From assembly GCA_951799445.1 (NCBI GenBank), contig OX637293.1, positions 20,584,001-20,648,000 on the forward strand: 64,000 nt of DNA. Direction: 5' to 3'. The notes beneath the pieces were generated by a model. It made no database searches. It was not told the DNA's origin and saw only the letters and a program-made list of their open reading frames with translations. The stretch's first letter is position 1. Every line of letters starts with the position of its first letter. The position numbers and the translations under genes were made by a program. This DNA comes from Pseudisothecium myosuroides (taxonomy: Eukaryota; Streptophyta; Bryopsida; Hypnales; Lembophyllaceae). Positions 1-11,829 of this stretch are shown in pieces.

Positions 1-540
1 ACGAGCAAGTGTTAATCGTTACGAGATGCATTGGAGACATTCAATCTTCAGACCTTGATGATCTGTGCTTGAATGTGTTGAGTATAAGTTATAGGAAAAT
101 TTTGTGCCATGGCTCTGAACGGATGTAAGTTAAGTTGAACTCCAAGTGCAGGCTATGATGCTGTTGATCACGGCTTTTTTGAAGATACGATAATAAAATC
201 ATTGAAATCAGGAGCTTACGCCTGGTTACTCCTAATTGGACTCGGTGGTGTATCTAGTGAAAAGAAAATGAGTTTTTTGAAACAAAAAAGCGTATTGGTG
301 TACCCCTTTTAAATTTGTTTAAATTTTTTATAGCCGATCAAAAAATGACACGTGGTACCCCTTTGAAATTCTTGTATGATTTTCTCAAAAAGATGACAGT
401 TTGTCACAATGGGATCAAAAAAAGAAATCCAATTTATTTTTATTAATCCCCGGTAATGCCCCCGAGACCCAATTTAAATTAAATTTAAACAATTTTTTTT
501 TAAACCCACCCACCATCCGCTTTGTAATTTTCAGGTGAGG
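1..540. other. AT-rich intergenic DNA, no gene seen
   Basis: I see no coding signal, RNA gene or clear repeat boundary here, only AT-rich sequence with short A and T runs. Confidence 0.5.
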
Positions 541-735
541 GTGGGGGTGGCATTTGATATGGGATAAATCCCATATCCGTATCCCGTACCGTAACCGTAC
601 ATACACCCTATATATACCGTATCTATACAATGTACCTGCCCCTGTATCCGTATCATACCCCATAACGTATCCATATTCCGTATCGTAACCATATCCATAC
701 TGTAACCATATCCCATACCGTAATTGTATCCAGGG
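541..735. repeat. Degenerate short tandem repeat (GTATCC/CCGTAT words)
   Basis: About 190 bp are made of imperfect repeats of words such as CCGTATCC, CCATATCC and CCGTAACC, with a period near 8-12 bp. The minus strand is open through the array and would encode a Tyr/Gly/Asp-rich low-complexity peptide. That openness is a by-product of the repeat, and I do not call it a gene. Confidence 0.7.
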
Positions 736-1107
736 GCATTTTCCAAGATCAACGGCCAAGAGCTTAGGTTCCCTTTTTTTTTCAAAATAATAAACGGCCA
801 AATTTTCGCTCATCTCCCTAAATTCACAGTGAGAATCAACGGTCAAAATGTGCTCATCTCACCAGATGAACGGCTGCGGGGGAACGCAGGGAACAACACA
901 CCCTACACGCCTCTTTTGAGCTCATTGTCACTGACAATCCCTTTCTATGTTCTGTCAATTATCATACTTCTATAGTAAAGCATAAATATGACCCCATTGC
1001 AGGCAAAATAATTGTCTTCCCCCTATGGGATGGATGAATTTTTTATTTTGTTTCACGTATTGACAATTTATGACAAATTATCTATTAGATAACCGATGAG
1101 CCACACT
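736..1107. other. Intergenic, three short ACGGCCAA-type words
   Basis: Three related words (ATCAACGGCCAA, AAACGGCCAA and ATCAACGGTCAA) occur at about 749, 791 and 835 with spacing near 43 bp, perhaps an old short tandem array. A plus-strand reading frame across them has an INGQ word three times, which simply reflects the repeat. No gene is supported. Confidence 0.4.
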
Positions 1108-1257
1108 AGGGGTGAACAAGGCTTTTTTTTTTGGCACCATAGTGCCAGATTGTTAGAATTTTGGCCTATGTTTGTCCCTCCCTCCAAATACTGGCCTCTG
1201 CTGTGAAGCCAGAGGGGGGGACACTGGTCCAAAAAAAAAGCCCTGGTGGTGAATTGG
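1108..1257. repeat. Small imperfect inverted-repeat element, MITE-like
   Basis: The left end (GTGAACAAGGCTTTTTTTTTGG region) and the reverse complement of the right end (TTCACCACCAGGGCTTTTTTTTTGG region, split by a few mismatches) resemble each other over about 28 bp. The size fits a tiny MITE or foldback. No target-site duplication is obvious, and part of the match is a homopolymer, so this call is weak. Confidence 0.35.
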
Positions 1258-3456
1258 TTATCATACATAACCGGTTATACATTTTTCAATCACAACCTTT
1301 GATCTTCATGATCCAAGGGTGTAGGAAGCAAAGTGAAAGGAAAGAAGGTTATGAGTTGCAACTTGTAATGGCAATGGTGACGGGATTTTATTAAGAAGGT
1401 ACTATGTTAGCGTTGCAAAGTCGACAACTGGTTATGAATTTGTTATAACTTTTTGTAGTGATAATAGTCTCAAAGAACCCAAAAGAGTCTCCACATAACC
1501 TACAAAAATGCATTCATAATGGTCATCTTACTCATTTACAATGATAATAGCATTTTTTAAACATCAGAAGACAAACATATGTCATCTAAAATAGTTTTAC
1601 ATTTTCTTGCTTTTCTATTCTAGACCATTTGCAACTAGGTACTTGCATTTTTTCTCCCGTGCAGTAAAGATCTCCTTCATTTGTGTCAAAAAAAAGAGTA
1701 GTTTTACATTTGAAAAGTACAAGTTCTAATTGTAGTCATGCATATTTTGGACAAAATATTGCAAAAGAATTTTGGTTAATTTTTTAATTAAACGAATGTT
1801 TGATTTTTAAAAGTTTGACATATTTTGTTTGAAACTTTAAGACGTTATCTTCATTCCTATGATTAAATTTGAGCTAATAACAATTACTATATTATTACAT
1901 TCCAAGACTTCCACTTAGTACATAACTACATAAGTTTTGTTGTTTCTAAATCAATCTTTCTATTTAATGAACAAGGACATTGGGACCTTAATTTAACCCC
2001 TGGAGTTTTGAGGTGCTTTGAGGCCTAAAACAACTTCAAAATATTATTTCTTGGAGCTAAGGCTAAAATCTTCATTTAAAAAAAATTCTTTGAAGAGTCA
2101 AACTGTTAAATTTATTAGAAAACTTGTTTGTATTCATCTTTCTAAAACTTTACATAGAAAATCCTACTACTTGCAAGGTCATAGTGCCTAAAATTCAAAA
2201 ATATTTTTTTTCTAGACCTTTTAAGTGGTGAAATTTTCTCTTTTAAAATTCATTGTAAAAGACATGTATGTCCTTTGTTTTGTGTATTTTGATCAAAATG
2301 TTGGAAAATAGATTTAAAATATTCAATTTCTTTCCTTGTATACCACCTTACTTCTTGACCACCTTTAATTTGATACATAAATATGATTTAAACAAAAAAA
2401 AAGTCCTTAATTTCCTAATAACATTAATATGAAATTGAGAATTGTCAATCCCCATGATTGCAAGAAAGACTCGTATTATTTTTAGTCACACCTTGTTTGA
2501 AAAAGTGTTTTTCAAGAGCAACTTTGAGAAATATGATCCAATGTACTTGACACCTAGGGTGACAATGAATGACTCCATTCAAAATTTAAATTTTTTTAAA
2601 ATTATTATCTACAATTTATTTGGTGGGAGAGTATTGATTTTTGAAAAAATGTAATCTTTGGGTTTAGGAATCTTGAGCAATGTTATATGGACATGGGCAG
2701 TTGGCTATCATGATTATTTCTTAAATTAAGAGTTTCATCAAATTTCTAAAATATTTATGCATGATGTAAGTAAGAGCTAAAATGATATGAGGGATTTTTT
2801 TTCCTTTTGATGAATCCAAACCTATGAATTAGTAGAAAAATATCCAAATAAAGTTATAACCACAAATTTTTGAAACAATCTACCCAACATGTAGAACTCA
2901 TTAAAATATTAACACATTATTGTTTCCCAAATACAGTTTTTTTCTAGGAATTTTAATATAGTTTTTTACCAATATGTATCTTAGATACACATGCTTGTAT
3001 CTAATACATACACCTAAGAATCTAACATATCCATTCAATACATCTTTAAAGTTAAATTCAATATCCATTCTAAAGAAGATGGAGCTAAAATTTTGAAGTA
3101 ATGATATTCTAGAAGACAAATAACTATTGTATGCCCGATTGTGTGAAAGAATTTGCAAAAAGATAATTTTTGTATTGTATGAAAGTTTATAAGGTGAGTT
3201 TTTTTGTATGCATTTCGAAAATGGAGAAATGCATTTGGGTGTGTTTTAATGAAGGACTATTATAATAAGGTTGTTACAAAGGATCAAATTTTGTAATTAT
3301 TTTGTAATTATTTTTCTATTTTTAAAATTATAATGTCAAAATAATTGTTTTCTTGAGGTTTTGTATACTTTTAGATCTCCTATTTGGAGAATTATTCCAT
3401 GCTTAAACTTCCCATGGTACAAATGTTTTAAAAATCTACACACTAGCCGAATTCTT
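1258..3456. other. Long AT-rich intergenic stretch
   Basis: About 2.2 kb of AT-rich sequence with no frame that looks coding and no recognised repeat ends. Short open stretches here have no motif and a composition expected by chance. Confidence 0.5.
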
Positions 3457-4427
3457 TTAACCCCTAAAGTTCTATGACTATGTTTTCACCAAAAATGCTC
3501 CAAAACTACCATTTCTAGCACAAGTACCAATTTTTAGGAAAAAAATATTTTCACATATAATTGTAGGATCTTGTAGTATATTGACTTGAGAATATGTGGC
3601 AAAAATTTCAGAAATTTCCTGCAAGATATATGCATTCTAAATCATTTAAATCATTTTTTGGGCCCTATGAAAAACAGCAACTGCACTTCACAAGCTTACT
3701 TTTCTCTGAAAAATGTCCAAAATGGTGGTGCTTCTTTGGATTCATTCTTCAAGGCAAGTTGGTTACATGCTTGAAAATTTTCACATCATTTGGAATTGTA
3801 CAACATACAAAGAAATATAGTAAGTTAGTTACATGCTTGAAAAAATTCACATCATTAGGAATTGACATATAGGAAAAAATAGTAAGTACTGTAGAAAGAA
3901 GTAGAGAACGATTCAAAATACTAAATTGTTAAGAATTCAATTATAGAATTGAAAAATGCCAATCCCAAATGGTTGTAATGTTATAATAAACAATCTACAC
4001 CATATGATTTTATTTTTTTCCAAAAATATTGAAAATCGAGTGAAACAAACGGCTTCAAAGTTTATTTTAGATTAGACAATCCATAACTGCCCACAATTTA
4101 AACTCCTCATAACTTTTGACTCATTGATTGAAATGGAATGATTCAAATCTTTTTACGTACACATAAATCTAAAAAACCAATTTTAATTAAAATAAATAAA
4201 AATAAAAATAATTTGCCCGGATTGCCCATTTAAAAAAAAATAACATATTAGGCCATAATTTTTTATTCACATTTCCAAATGTCATGAAATTTAGTGCACA
4301 TGAAAGATATTCCTTGTCCACACCTTCTATTAAAATTTCAGCATAAAATTTGCAAATCCTCATTCCCACTAGCCTGCCCAAAATTTCTATGTTGCCAAAA
4401 AACGCATGTTGATCCTTTAGGGATTAA
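3457..4427 (-). mobile_element. TTAA-flanked MITE, copy 1 (piggyBac-like termini)
   Basis: The element lies between TTAA at 3457-3460 and TTAA at 4424-4427, so its body is about 963 bp. Its left end reads CCCCTAAAG, and its right end is the reverse complement of CCCTAAAGGATC. The last ~60 bp (AACGCATG, CAAAAAACGCATG and GCCTGCCCAAAATTTCTA words) are the reverse complement of the start of the copy at 27200, so it is the same family in opposite orientation. Internal blocks (TGTGGCAAAAATTTCAGAAATTT, broken here by mismatches, and TTGCAAGATAT) recur in other copies. No transposase is present, so it is non-autonomous. Confidence 0.75.
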
Positions 4428-5413
4428 AGTACACAAGAAAAAATTCCAAATTCTATGACAAACACAATAGAATCAATAAGTTTTCCTTCCTATCATCCAT
4501 TCTAATTGTGAGAATGTTCTTGTAAGTAATATAAATCCTATTTTTAATCATATAAAAACTTTAAATAAAATCTACAGTCTAGAAAATAATTTATGAGTTT
4601 TTTTGCACTTGTTCCTACAAAATATTATTTTTCTTGACTTTCAACTCATTAGTTGGAATAAAATAGCTCTCAATCTATTTTGTTGAATTAAATTAATTAA
4701 ATTTGTTCTATAAATATTTTAGTTGTCCACTTTGATTAAACTTTGATATAGATATCAAGAAAATTTATCAAAATTATATAAAACAAGGCTGCACAAGTAG
4801 AGCATGACAATTAGGAGATATATTCAATATTACAAAAGTTCCAAAATATGAAGTCTATAGAGCCTGCCAAAATCTTTCAAAGTTCATTTAATAGGTTAAT
4901 ATACTTTAGATGTGTAATACACCAACTTCAAAAAGATGCTGAAGCTCTTTTTTCTATATTAAAACACAACTTATGATATTCAATAGTATGATATCAATAG
5001 TATCTTGTTGATTGTTATTATAGAAATTTATTGTTTGATTAATTGAAATTTATTGAAATGTTTATAAAAAATTTAAAAATATTTGTTTTAACAAAGCAAA
5101 TGAAAGATAAACTTGTCATCATGGCATGGAATGAAGTCAAATATAATGGGAGTAAATTTTTTAATTTGCTAAAAACTGTCGCAAAACAAGAATTATAATT
5201 TTATTTTATTCATATTTGCATTGCAATAAATCAATTCATTTTTGGGCGTTTATTTTTTGTCTAAATACATACATACATACATACATACATATTTTGATAA
5301 ATTGCAAGTTGATTTTGCTTTTCAACAATCTTCACGAATTGATTATTTCTATTTAATATGAACAACCTTCTGTTTAATTAAATTCTATTTGAATAATTCC
5401 AATAAAAACATGT
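4428..5413. other. AT-rich intergenic with a (CATA)n microsatellite
   Basis: There is no gene. A perfect tetranucleotide run of CATA, about seven units, lies at roughly 5264-5290. The remainder is AT-rich unique-looking sequence. Confidence 0.6.
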
Positions 5414-8400
5414 CACTAGAAGAAACCCGTGTTTTTCTGGACGTGAAGATTTTGACATCCACGTGTCGCATCAGACGTTTCTGATGTCTACACTGACATC
5501 TAAAAAATTGCATTGCTGCAGACATGCTAAAAACACCAAATTTGCATCCTAACATCATGGGATGTTTTTAGCCAGACATCACAAAAAACATGGGTCAATG
5601 GGGTCCTCATAGATTGCCATGTGGCTGCCACCTGGGCGCGGGAAGCCACTTTGGCAGATTTTTCATCCATTGCTCGTCCGTGACGTGGCAATGACGTGTC
5701 ATCCGATGTGGAGGCTGAAATATGGTGACGTGGCATTTTCAGAAGCGACCTTTCCCATCAATTAAGAATCGTAGTGATGTTGTGAACGACATCATTGTAG
5801 ACGTCTAAACGTCTTCAAAGACATCCAAGAGGACAAGTATATGCTTCTCATGATGCTCACTTTTGTGCATGTGGCATTCACTTAGACGCACATTTTATAA
5901 CATACATTGTCATCTGAGACATCTACCTCGACATGACAGACGTCACTGTAGACATATTGGACTTTCAGGTTGCAACCAAGGATGTTTTTTAAGACGTCTA
6001 GGTTTCATACTTTCCAATCAAACGTTCAAACGGGTTCTGAGACATATTTTGAAATGTCACCTCGGATGTCCAATTGTTTTTTGAGACGTCACACGTGTCC
6101 TACACAATGCACATGTGCATTTCATAATGTCCAATACAATATGCCATATATTATAAACTATATACAATACATCATACATAGTACACCATATACAATATGC
6201 CATGCATAATACACAATATGTTATACATAATACACCATACAAAATATACTACATTTGGCAATTATGTCACATGGCTTGAAAAGCCAGCTGATGTGATAAT
6301 ATAGAGAAGAAAAGACAAGCTCTTTATACAAGTGGGGTGGTAGGAGGGAAGACAAACCATATGGGTTACATAAAACGTAGAAATCATGTTTCTATGGGGC
6401 AACACGTAGACATTTGATAGGACATCAGGAGGATAGAGTGGGTTGTCCACCTCCATGTTTTAACTCCCAATGTGTAATGAAATGCACGTCAGACATCAGA
6501 AGGTACGAGTTCACATTTGAATGGAGATGAAGACGATCTTGTTCCAAGTTTTAGTCTTTCAAAAAATCTTGAAGTCTCCAGAGATGTCTTCATAAATGTC
6601 CTAATGTCTCATACTACATCTCCAAACACGTCATAAAGTCTCATACTACATCTCCAAACACGTCATAAAGTCTCAAACTACATCTCAGGCTAAGTCTTGT
6701 TTGCATGCAATATTGATGTTGAACCCAACACTTTGCCGTTCTACAATGTCAAGCTATTCAGTACATGTTGATGTCTCCCTTCATGTTCTTGTGGATGCTT
6801 CTGTATAAGTAGACATTATAAAGACATTTTCTTTTCAAATACGGATGACAATTCCCTAACATCCTTTTAGACATAGTTTGAACCCCATACATGGTGTCCA
6901 CATAATGCGTGCATTTGTTGCGTCCACTATTTTAAGCAATGTCAAAGCGGTGCATGATGTACATAGGGAGTACATTTTGACAAAGGCCTAGAAATGGCAA
7001 GAGCATGAAGCTTTTTGTGTGATACAAAGGCATTTGCAGTTGGGAAGAGGTCGAAGAGATGTGTATTATTCACCCAAACTAAGCTACTTCCTACCCTTTT
7101 GCACAGTGGTTGATGTTTGCGGTGCAGGAAGCTGAACATTCTGGACGTCCACTAGAAAATGATGTCAAACATTAAGCACAACCTCCAAAGTGGAATGTGG
7201 CATCAAACCGTCAAATGTATTGTCATGATATGCACCTACACATTTGAAGTTTGTCACCCGTCACTCGTCACCCGTCACTCAGGTGTGGTAGTGTGTTTCA
7301 TCCACCAACTTTGTTGGGTCCAGTGAATGGAAGGCCAATGGTTTATTAAAACCACTACATTACAATGTTTTTGGGTGAGGGGGACATGGGATACTCGCGT
7401 CCCAAGCATTCAACAAGATTGGTACGGCTTCAACTTGGCAAACTTCAATCATATGGACGAGAAGGTACACACCAACTCATTTACCTTTCCTTTGCACTCC
7501 TAGCAGGTGTTCTTCTTCAACAACTTACATCGACGTGGTTGGAAAATTGTATTGCAAACAAAGGGCAGACGTAAGGCATCACCGTATATCCAACCCACCC
7601 CCAGCATGGTTCAATTGCAAAACAACAGTGACTTCAATGGACTCCAACAAGTGCAATAGGTCGTGGACCTGGTGTGTTGTCCCGCGGACGATGGAGAGGA
7701 CTACATTACCGTAGTAGGTGATGGCGCAATCCCTGAAGACAAAGCGTAGCATATCCTTCACATCTCTCTGTGAGAAGATGCAGGCATCACTGAGGATGTC
7801 TGAATGAAATATGAGGCTGTCCACCTCTATGTCTTCTAAGACGACCTTGTATCAGCAATGCCTGCAGTCACAAGGTGATACAAGTACTAGTTGTGAACAT
7901 CAAATGTGATATGTGTCAGACGTCATGTGAAAAGAGAAGGCTACTCATATGACATCCTCGTACATCATTTTCTCATTTTTCCAATGTATTCTCTGTAAAG
8001 GAATTTTTCACTAAAAGTCCAAGTACAATGAAATGCAGCCTTTGTTCCCAAGCAAAGAGTAGTTTACCTTCTTTCCATTTTCTGAACCTCTATGCTATTT
8101 TTTTGTTGCACATGTACGTCCACAATCAAACATCCAATTGGAAATTCCAATTGACAAACATTTGGACGTGACCCTTAGATTCAGTATGTGTGTTTCATGT
8201 AATCAAGGACCTATTTGTTGCACATGGTAGCATTCACTACTGGACAATCATGTGGATATGATAAGGGCGAAAGGGTACGTCAGGGTTGTGTGGACATCAC
8301 AGACGATGTCAACTGTTTGTCAGGTAGATGTTACGCCGTCTAATCAGACGTGACAAAAAGCACAGCAGTCAACATGCAATTTGATGTCACAATTGTAGTA

Positions 8401-8921
8401 ACGTGAAGATGATGTTTCCGGATGTAATGTCTAAAGAGACGTCAAGATGTTTTTGGTGGCGTTTTTGAGAACATCAAAACTTGACCATATAGATAGCATT
8501 TTAGTTGCCACGTCACTTAATTTCCACGTCATCGGACATGTCACCTTTTTTTTTCTTGGGCTGCCCCTCCCCATTTTTTTTAACTCGAGCAAATGCTTTA
8601 TCCTAGACCACAGTAATTTTTTGGACTTACCCGCAGTTAAAATGGACCCTGGCTGCTGACGTGTTAGTCTATGTTTTTTCGAACAATCGTCATAACATAA
8701 ATATGTCTTAACTTATGTCTCTTATGGTATAGGTCTTTACATCGACAACAACCCGTTGGGAGTGTAGTTTGCCTCTATTTTCCACAACATCCACGGAAAT
8801 CAACACTTTTGCTGCCTACGCCTGTTAGATACCCCAACGTTTGGCTGGACATAGTATGTCCGGCCATAAACATACTGCGTTTGGGGTCGGACATTTAAAA
8901 AAACACGGGTTTCTTATAGTG
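5414..8921. mobile_element. Non-autonomous CACTA-like DNA transposon
   Basis: The ends are inverted repeats. The left end starts CACTAGAAGAAACCCGTG, and the reverse complement of the right end starts CACTATAAGAAACCCGTG; both run on into a T-rich tract. The 5'-CACTA terminus is diagnostic of the CACTA (En/Spm) superfamily. Flanking triplets are TGT and TGA, so a 3-bp duplication is at best imperfect. The interior is less AT-rich than its surroundings and crowded with GACGTC, GACATC and GATGTC words near both ends, as expected for subterminal transposase-binding repeats. No transposase frame is intact. Two minus-strand frames (about 6262-6456 and 7579-7824) share an EVD...D.LS....R-type pattern and could be decayed exons of the element or captured host sequence. 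Confidence 0.8.
6607..6692. repeat. 32-bp direct repeats inside the CACTA-like element
   Basis: TCTCATACTACATCTCCAAA begins at 6607 and again at 6639, with a third, mutated start at 6671, giving a period of 32 bp. The repeats contain CACGTC words in keeping with the host element. Confidence 0.8.
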
Positions 8922-10229
8922 TGATCCCTTAAGTAATGACCCCTATTATATTAATATTTCTTATATTCTACAAATTTTAAGAAACGTTTATTACATGTTC
9001 AATACAAGTTTGGGCAACTAAAAAGATTTCTAAAATGTCACCTACCATTTGATATCTCATTTATTTCTTATTCAAACTTACTTTTGAATTTTTATTCAAT
9101 TCATGTTTCTTTGGAAAAAAATAAAACATAGTTGCATGCAATCAAGTGACATTGGATTGTCTTCTTTTTAAATTGAGGTTTAGGTTCCATCCCTATACAA
9201 AAAAAGGATGAAGTTTTTTTTGGAAGATTAAGGACCAAACTACTTTATCTTAATGTAAAATCATTAAAAAATCTTAAAATACAATTATAATTTTGTTTAA
9301 ATAAATGTAAGAATCCAATAAAACGCTATAATATATATTATTTAAACATAAAACAATAATGTCATTGTTATTAAATGAAGATTTATCCTAATTTTAAAAT
9401 GTTACATAGATTTTTGCATTGCTGAAATGATGCATGATCATTTCAGTTTTGAATTTTGAATTTTTTGAATTTTTTTTGAAAAACTTCAAAACATAACTTG
9501 GTTATTACAAAATGGATATTCTTGGTTATCACAAAATTCTTGCTATATTGCAAGGTGATATCGATGCTTGAATTGGCTTTGAATGGAAAATCTCATTTTT
9601 ATACTTTAAAGATTTTGATATAGGTTTATATCTATGTGAACTATGTGCAAAATCTTTATTAAAACATGAAAGACAACATATATTTTTTTATCAAATATTT
9701 TTTCATATGACCCAAACTTTGAAAACCTATAACTTCATTCAAACCATCAACCAAATAATATTTAAAGACATTAGAATCCTTTCAAAAACAAGAACAAGTT
9801 TTACAAATATTATGATCACTCTAATGATAAAAACTATGTATTCATAATGTGAGGTTTGAGTTTAAAGGCAACCATGTTATTTTCTTGTTGGTTGGTCAAA
9901 AAATGTTAAAAAATTCCAAAGGAATATTTGAAGATATATATATTTTTTTATTTTTGTAGTAGATGAAATCGTTAAATTTTCATAAATTATTAGGATATTA
10001 TTGTTAATTTCAAATGAATGTACATATTTTGGGATTAATAAATGAATTTTCATCCATATTTTGGTTGTTTTCATATATGTCTATGGATGTAAATAGCTTC
10101 ATTATTTTCTTGAGCATCATTCTAGTGAAGATGACTTTTTGAACTACTAAGATTATAATGAAATTGTGGTTATAATATACAAACAACCTTTTGATCAATG
10201 CAAGCCTTTAGAAAATACAAATGTGGGCA
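8922..10229. other. AT-rich intergenic DNA
   Basis: About 1.3 kb of AT-rich sequence. No coding frame, RNA gene or defined repeat was recognised. Confidence 0.5.
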
Positions 10230-11375
10230 TTAACCCCTAAAGGACCAACAAGCACACTTTGGGCTCACCCCACACTTTGAACTTAGGCAATCTCTATTGA
10301 CTTCATAATTTGAAATTCTTGCATGAAAGTTTTAGGATGGATGCTAATCATCCTAATCAATATGTAAAGCTTTGATTCACATCATTTTACCAAACATTGC
10401 AAAAATTAGAAGTATTTTTTATATTCCAATGTCAAATCGGGCACAAAAATATAATCTAAAAAAAAGATTAATTAAGTATAATTAATTTTTGGATTCTATA
10501 GATTGATAACTATTCAAAAAAATTTGAACCATTCAATCCCAAATAATGAAGTGAAAGTTATAAGGAGTTATATTTTACAAGCAATGAAGGTAGAAAAAAC
10601 ATTTAAAGTTGTTTTTGCACTCAATTTTGAAAAAATTTAAATAAAATAAATGTAAAAGATACCAATTGTTTACTAAAACATTCTCACCATTGATATAAAC
10701 ATTTTTGAAATTCTTGTAAGAGTTATTAGTGGTTTAGTTTTTTCTTTCATTCAATACCAACTTCTTCTTTGGAAATTTTGAAAAGATGAATATGAAAGTT
10801 TTTTTGGTTTCCTTTTTTTTGTAGATGTTCAACCCATTTTAGAGAATATTGACTAAAATTCACAAGTCATAGGACATATGTATTTTTTCCTAAAAATATT
10901 AAAAGACAAAACTTCAACTTTTGGAAGGGCTAGAGAAAACTACATTTTAAAGTTTAGACACGTTGAACTTACAATTGGTGAAGATGTTCACTCTAAAACT
11001 TTGGAATGATGTACTTGAACAAGTTAACTACAGGGCCTATAAAGAATAATTTGTCTCCAAAGGAGACAAATGGAATTTGATTAGGTTCCTAAAGTCTCAA
11101 TTTTTGGTCTAATTGTTTGAAACTTTTTTTGAAGAAAAAAAGTTAAGAAAAAAATAGATTAGCTTTCTGGAAGTATAATTTTTATTTCAATCAAAGCTTG
11201 GGAGGCAAAATTATCCAACTTATAACACAATAAGCTTATTTTTAAGTTTGGTAGGCAAAACAAATTGCAAAAAATCTAACACTAGACTAGTGTAAAAATG
11301 TGTGGAAGAAATTTCAGAAACTTCAAGTACAAAGATTGCAAGATATTTGTGTTTAACACCTAATGACCCAAGTAA
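10230..11375 (+). mobile_element. Diverged or truncated TTAA MITE copy
   Basis: The left boundary is clear: TTAA at 10230-10233 followed by CCCCTAAAGGACC. Scattered internal blocks match the copy at 27200-28134, including GCTTTGATTCAC, an ACATTCTCACCATTG-type block and, near 11300-11350, GTGTGGAAGAAATTTCAGAAA and TTGCAAGATAT. I could not find a matching right terminus, so the 3' limit is approximate and the copy may be truncated or rearranged. Confidence 0.5.
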
Positions 11376-11829
11376 CCATTTTTTGGTTGTTGACCCTTTT
11401 TTTTTAGCTTCCCGTTCTCAAATTTTGAATTGTTTTTTTTAATAAAAATTACATCTATGAAAGAGACTGCGTTATAAATCCAATGGTGGTAGGTTAATCA
11501 AATTCCAAGTTAAACTTTGCCTGATAGAATTCTTTAAAGTTGAGTAGTATAGTTAATGACTCATTTTTTTGGTTCAGTTTGGGTATGGCGTGAAAAGTCA
11601 GCCAACCAATGCGATTGTTGCCCACCTCAAAAATTGCAAATTCAAAGGAGCTCAAGGAGAAGAGAAGTATGCCCATTCTTGTTTCCTAACAAACACTACT
11701 CTCATTTTAGTGACCACTGTACATTGCAAGTTCCATCAAAAATTGCAAAAAGACCATAATGTTTTGAAATTTTAGATGAGCAATCTCAATTCTTTTGTCT
11801 TTCATTGAGCACAAAAGGTCATTGTAGTC

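Noticed and set aside
415..846. 143-codon minus-strand frame rich in Tyr and Gly
   Set aside because: It is open because the underlying DNA is a short tandem repeat of CCGTATCC-like words; no start context, no conserved domain.
7579..7824. 81-codon minus-strand frame inside the CACTA-like element as a gene
   Set aside because: No family recognised and no good start; kept only as a possible decayed exon in the element description.
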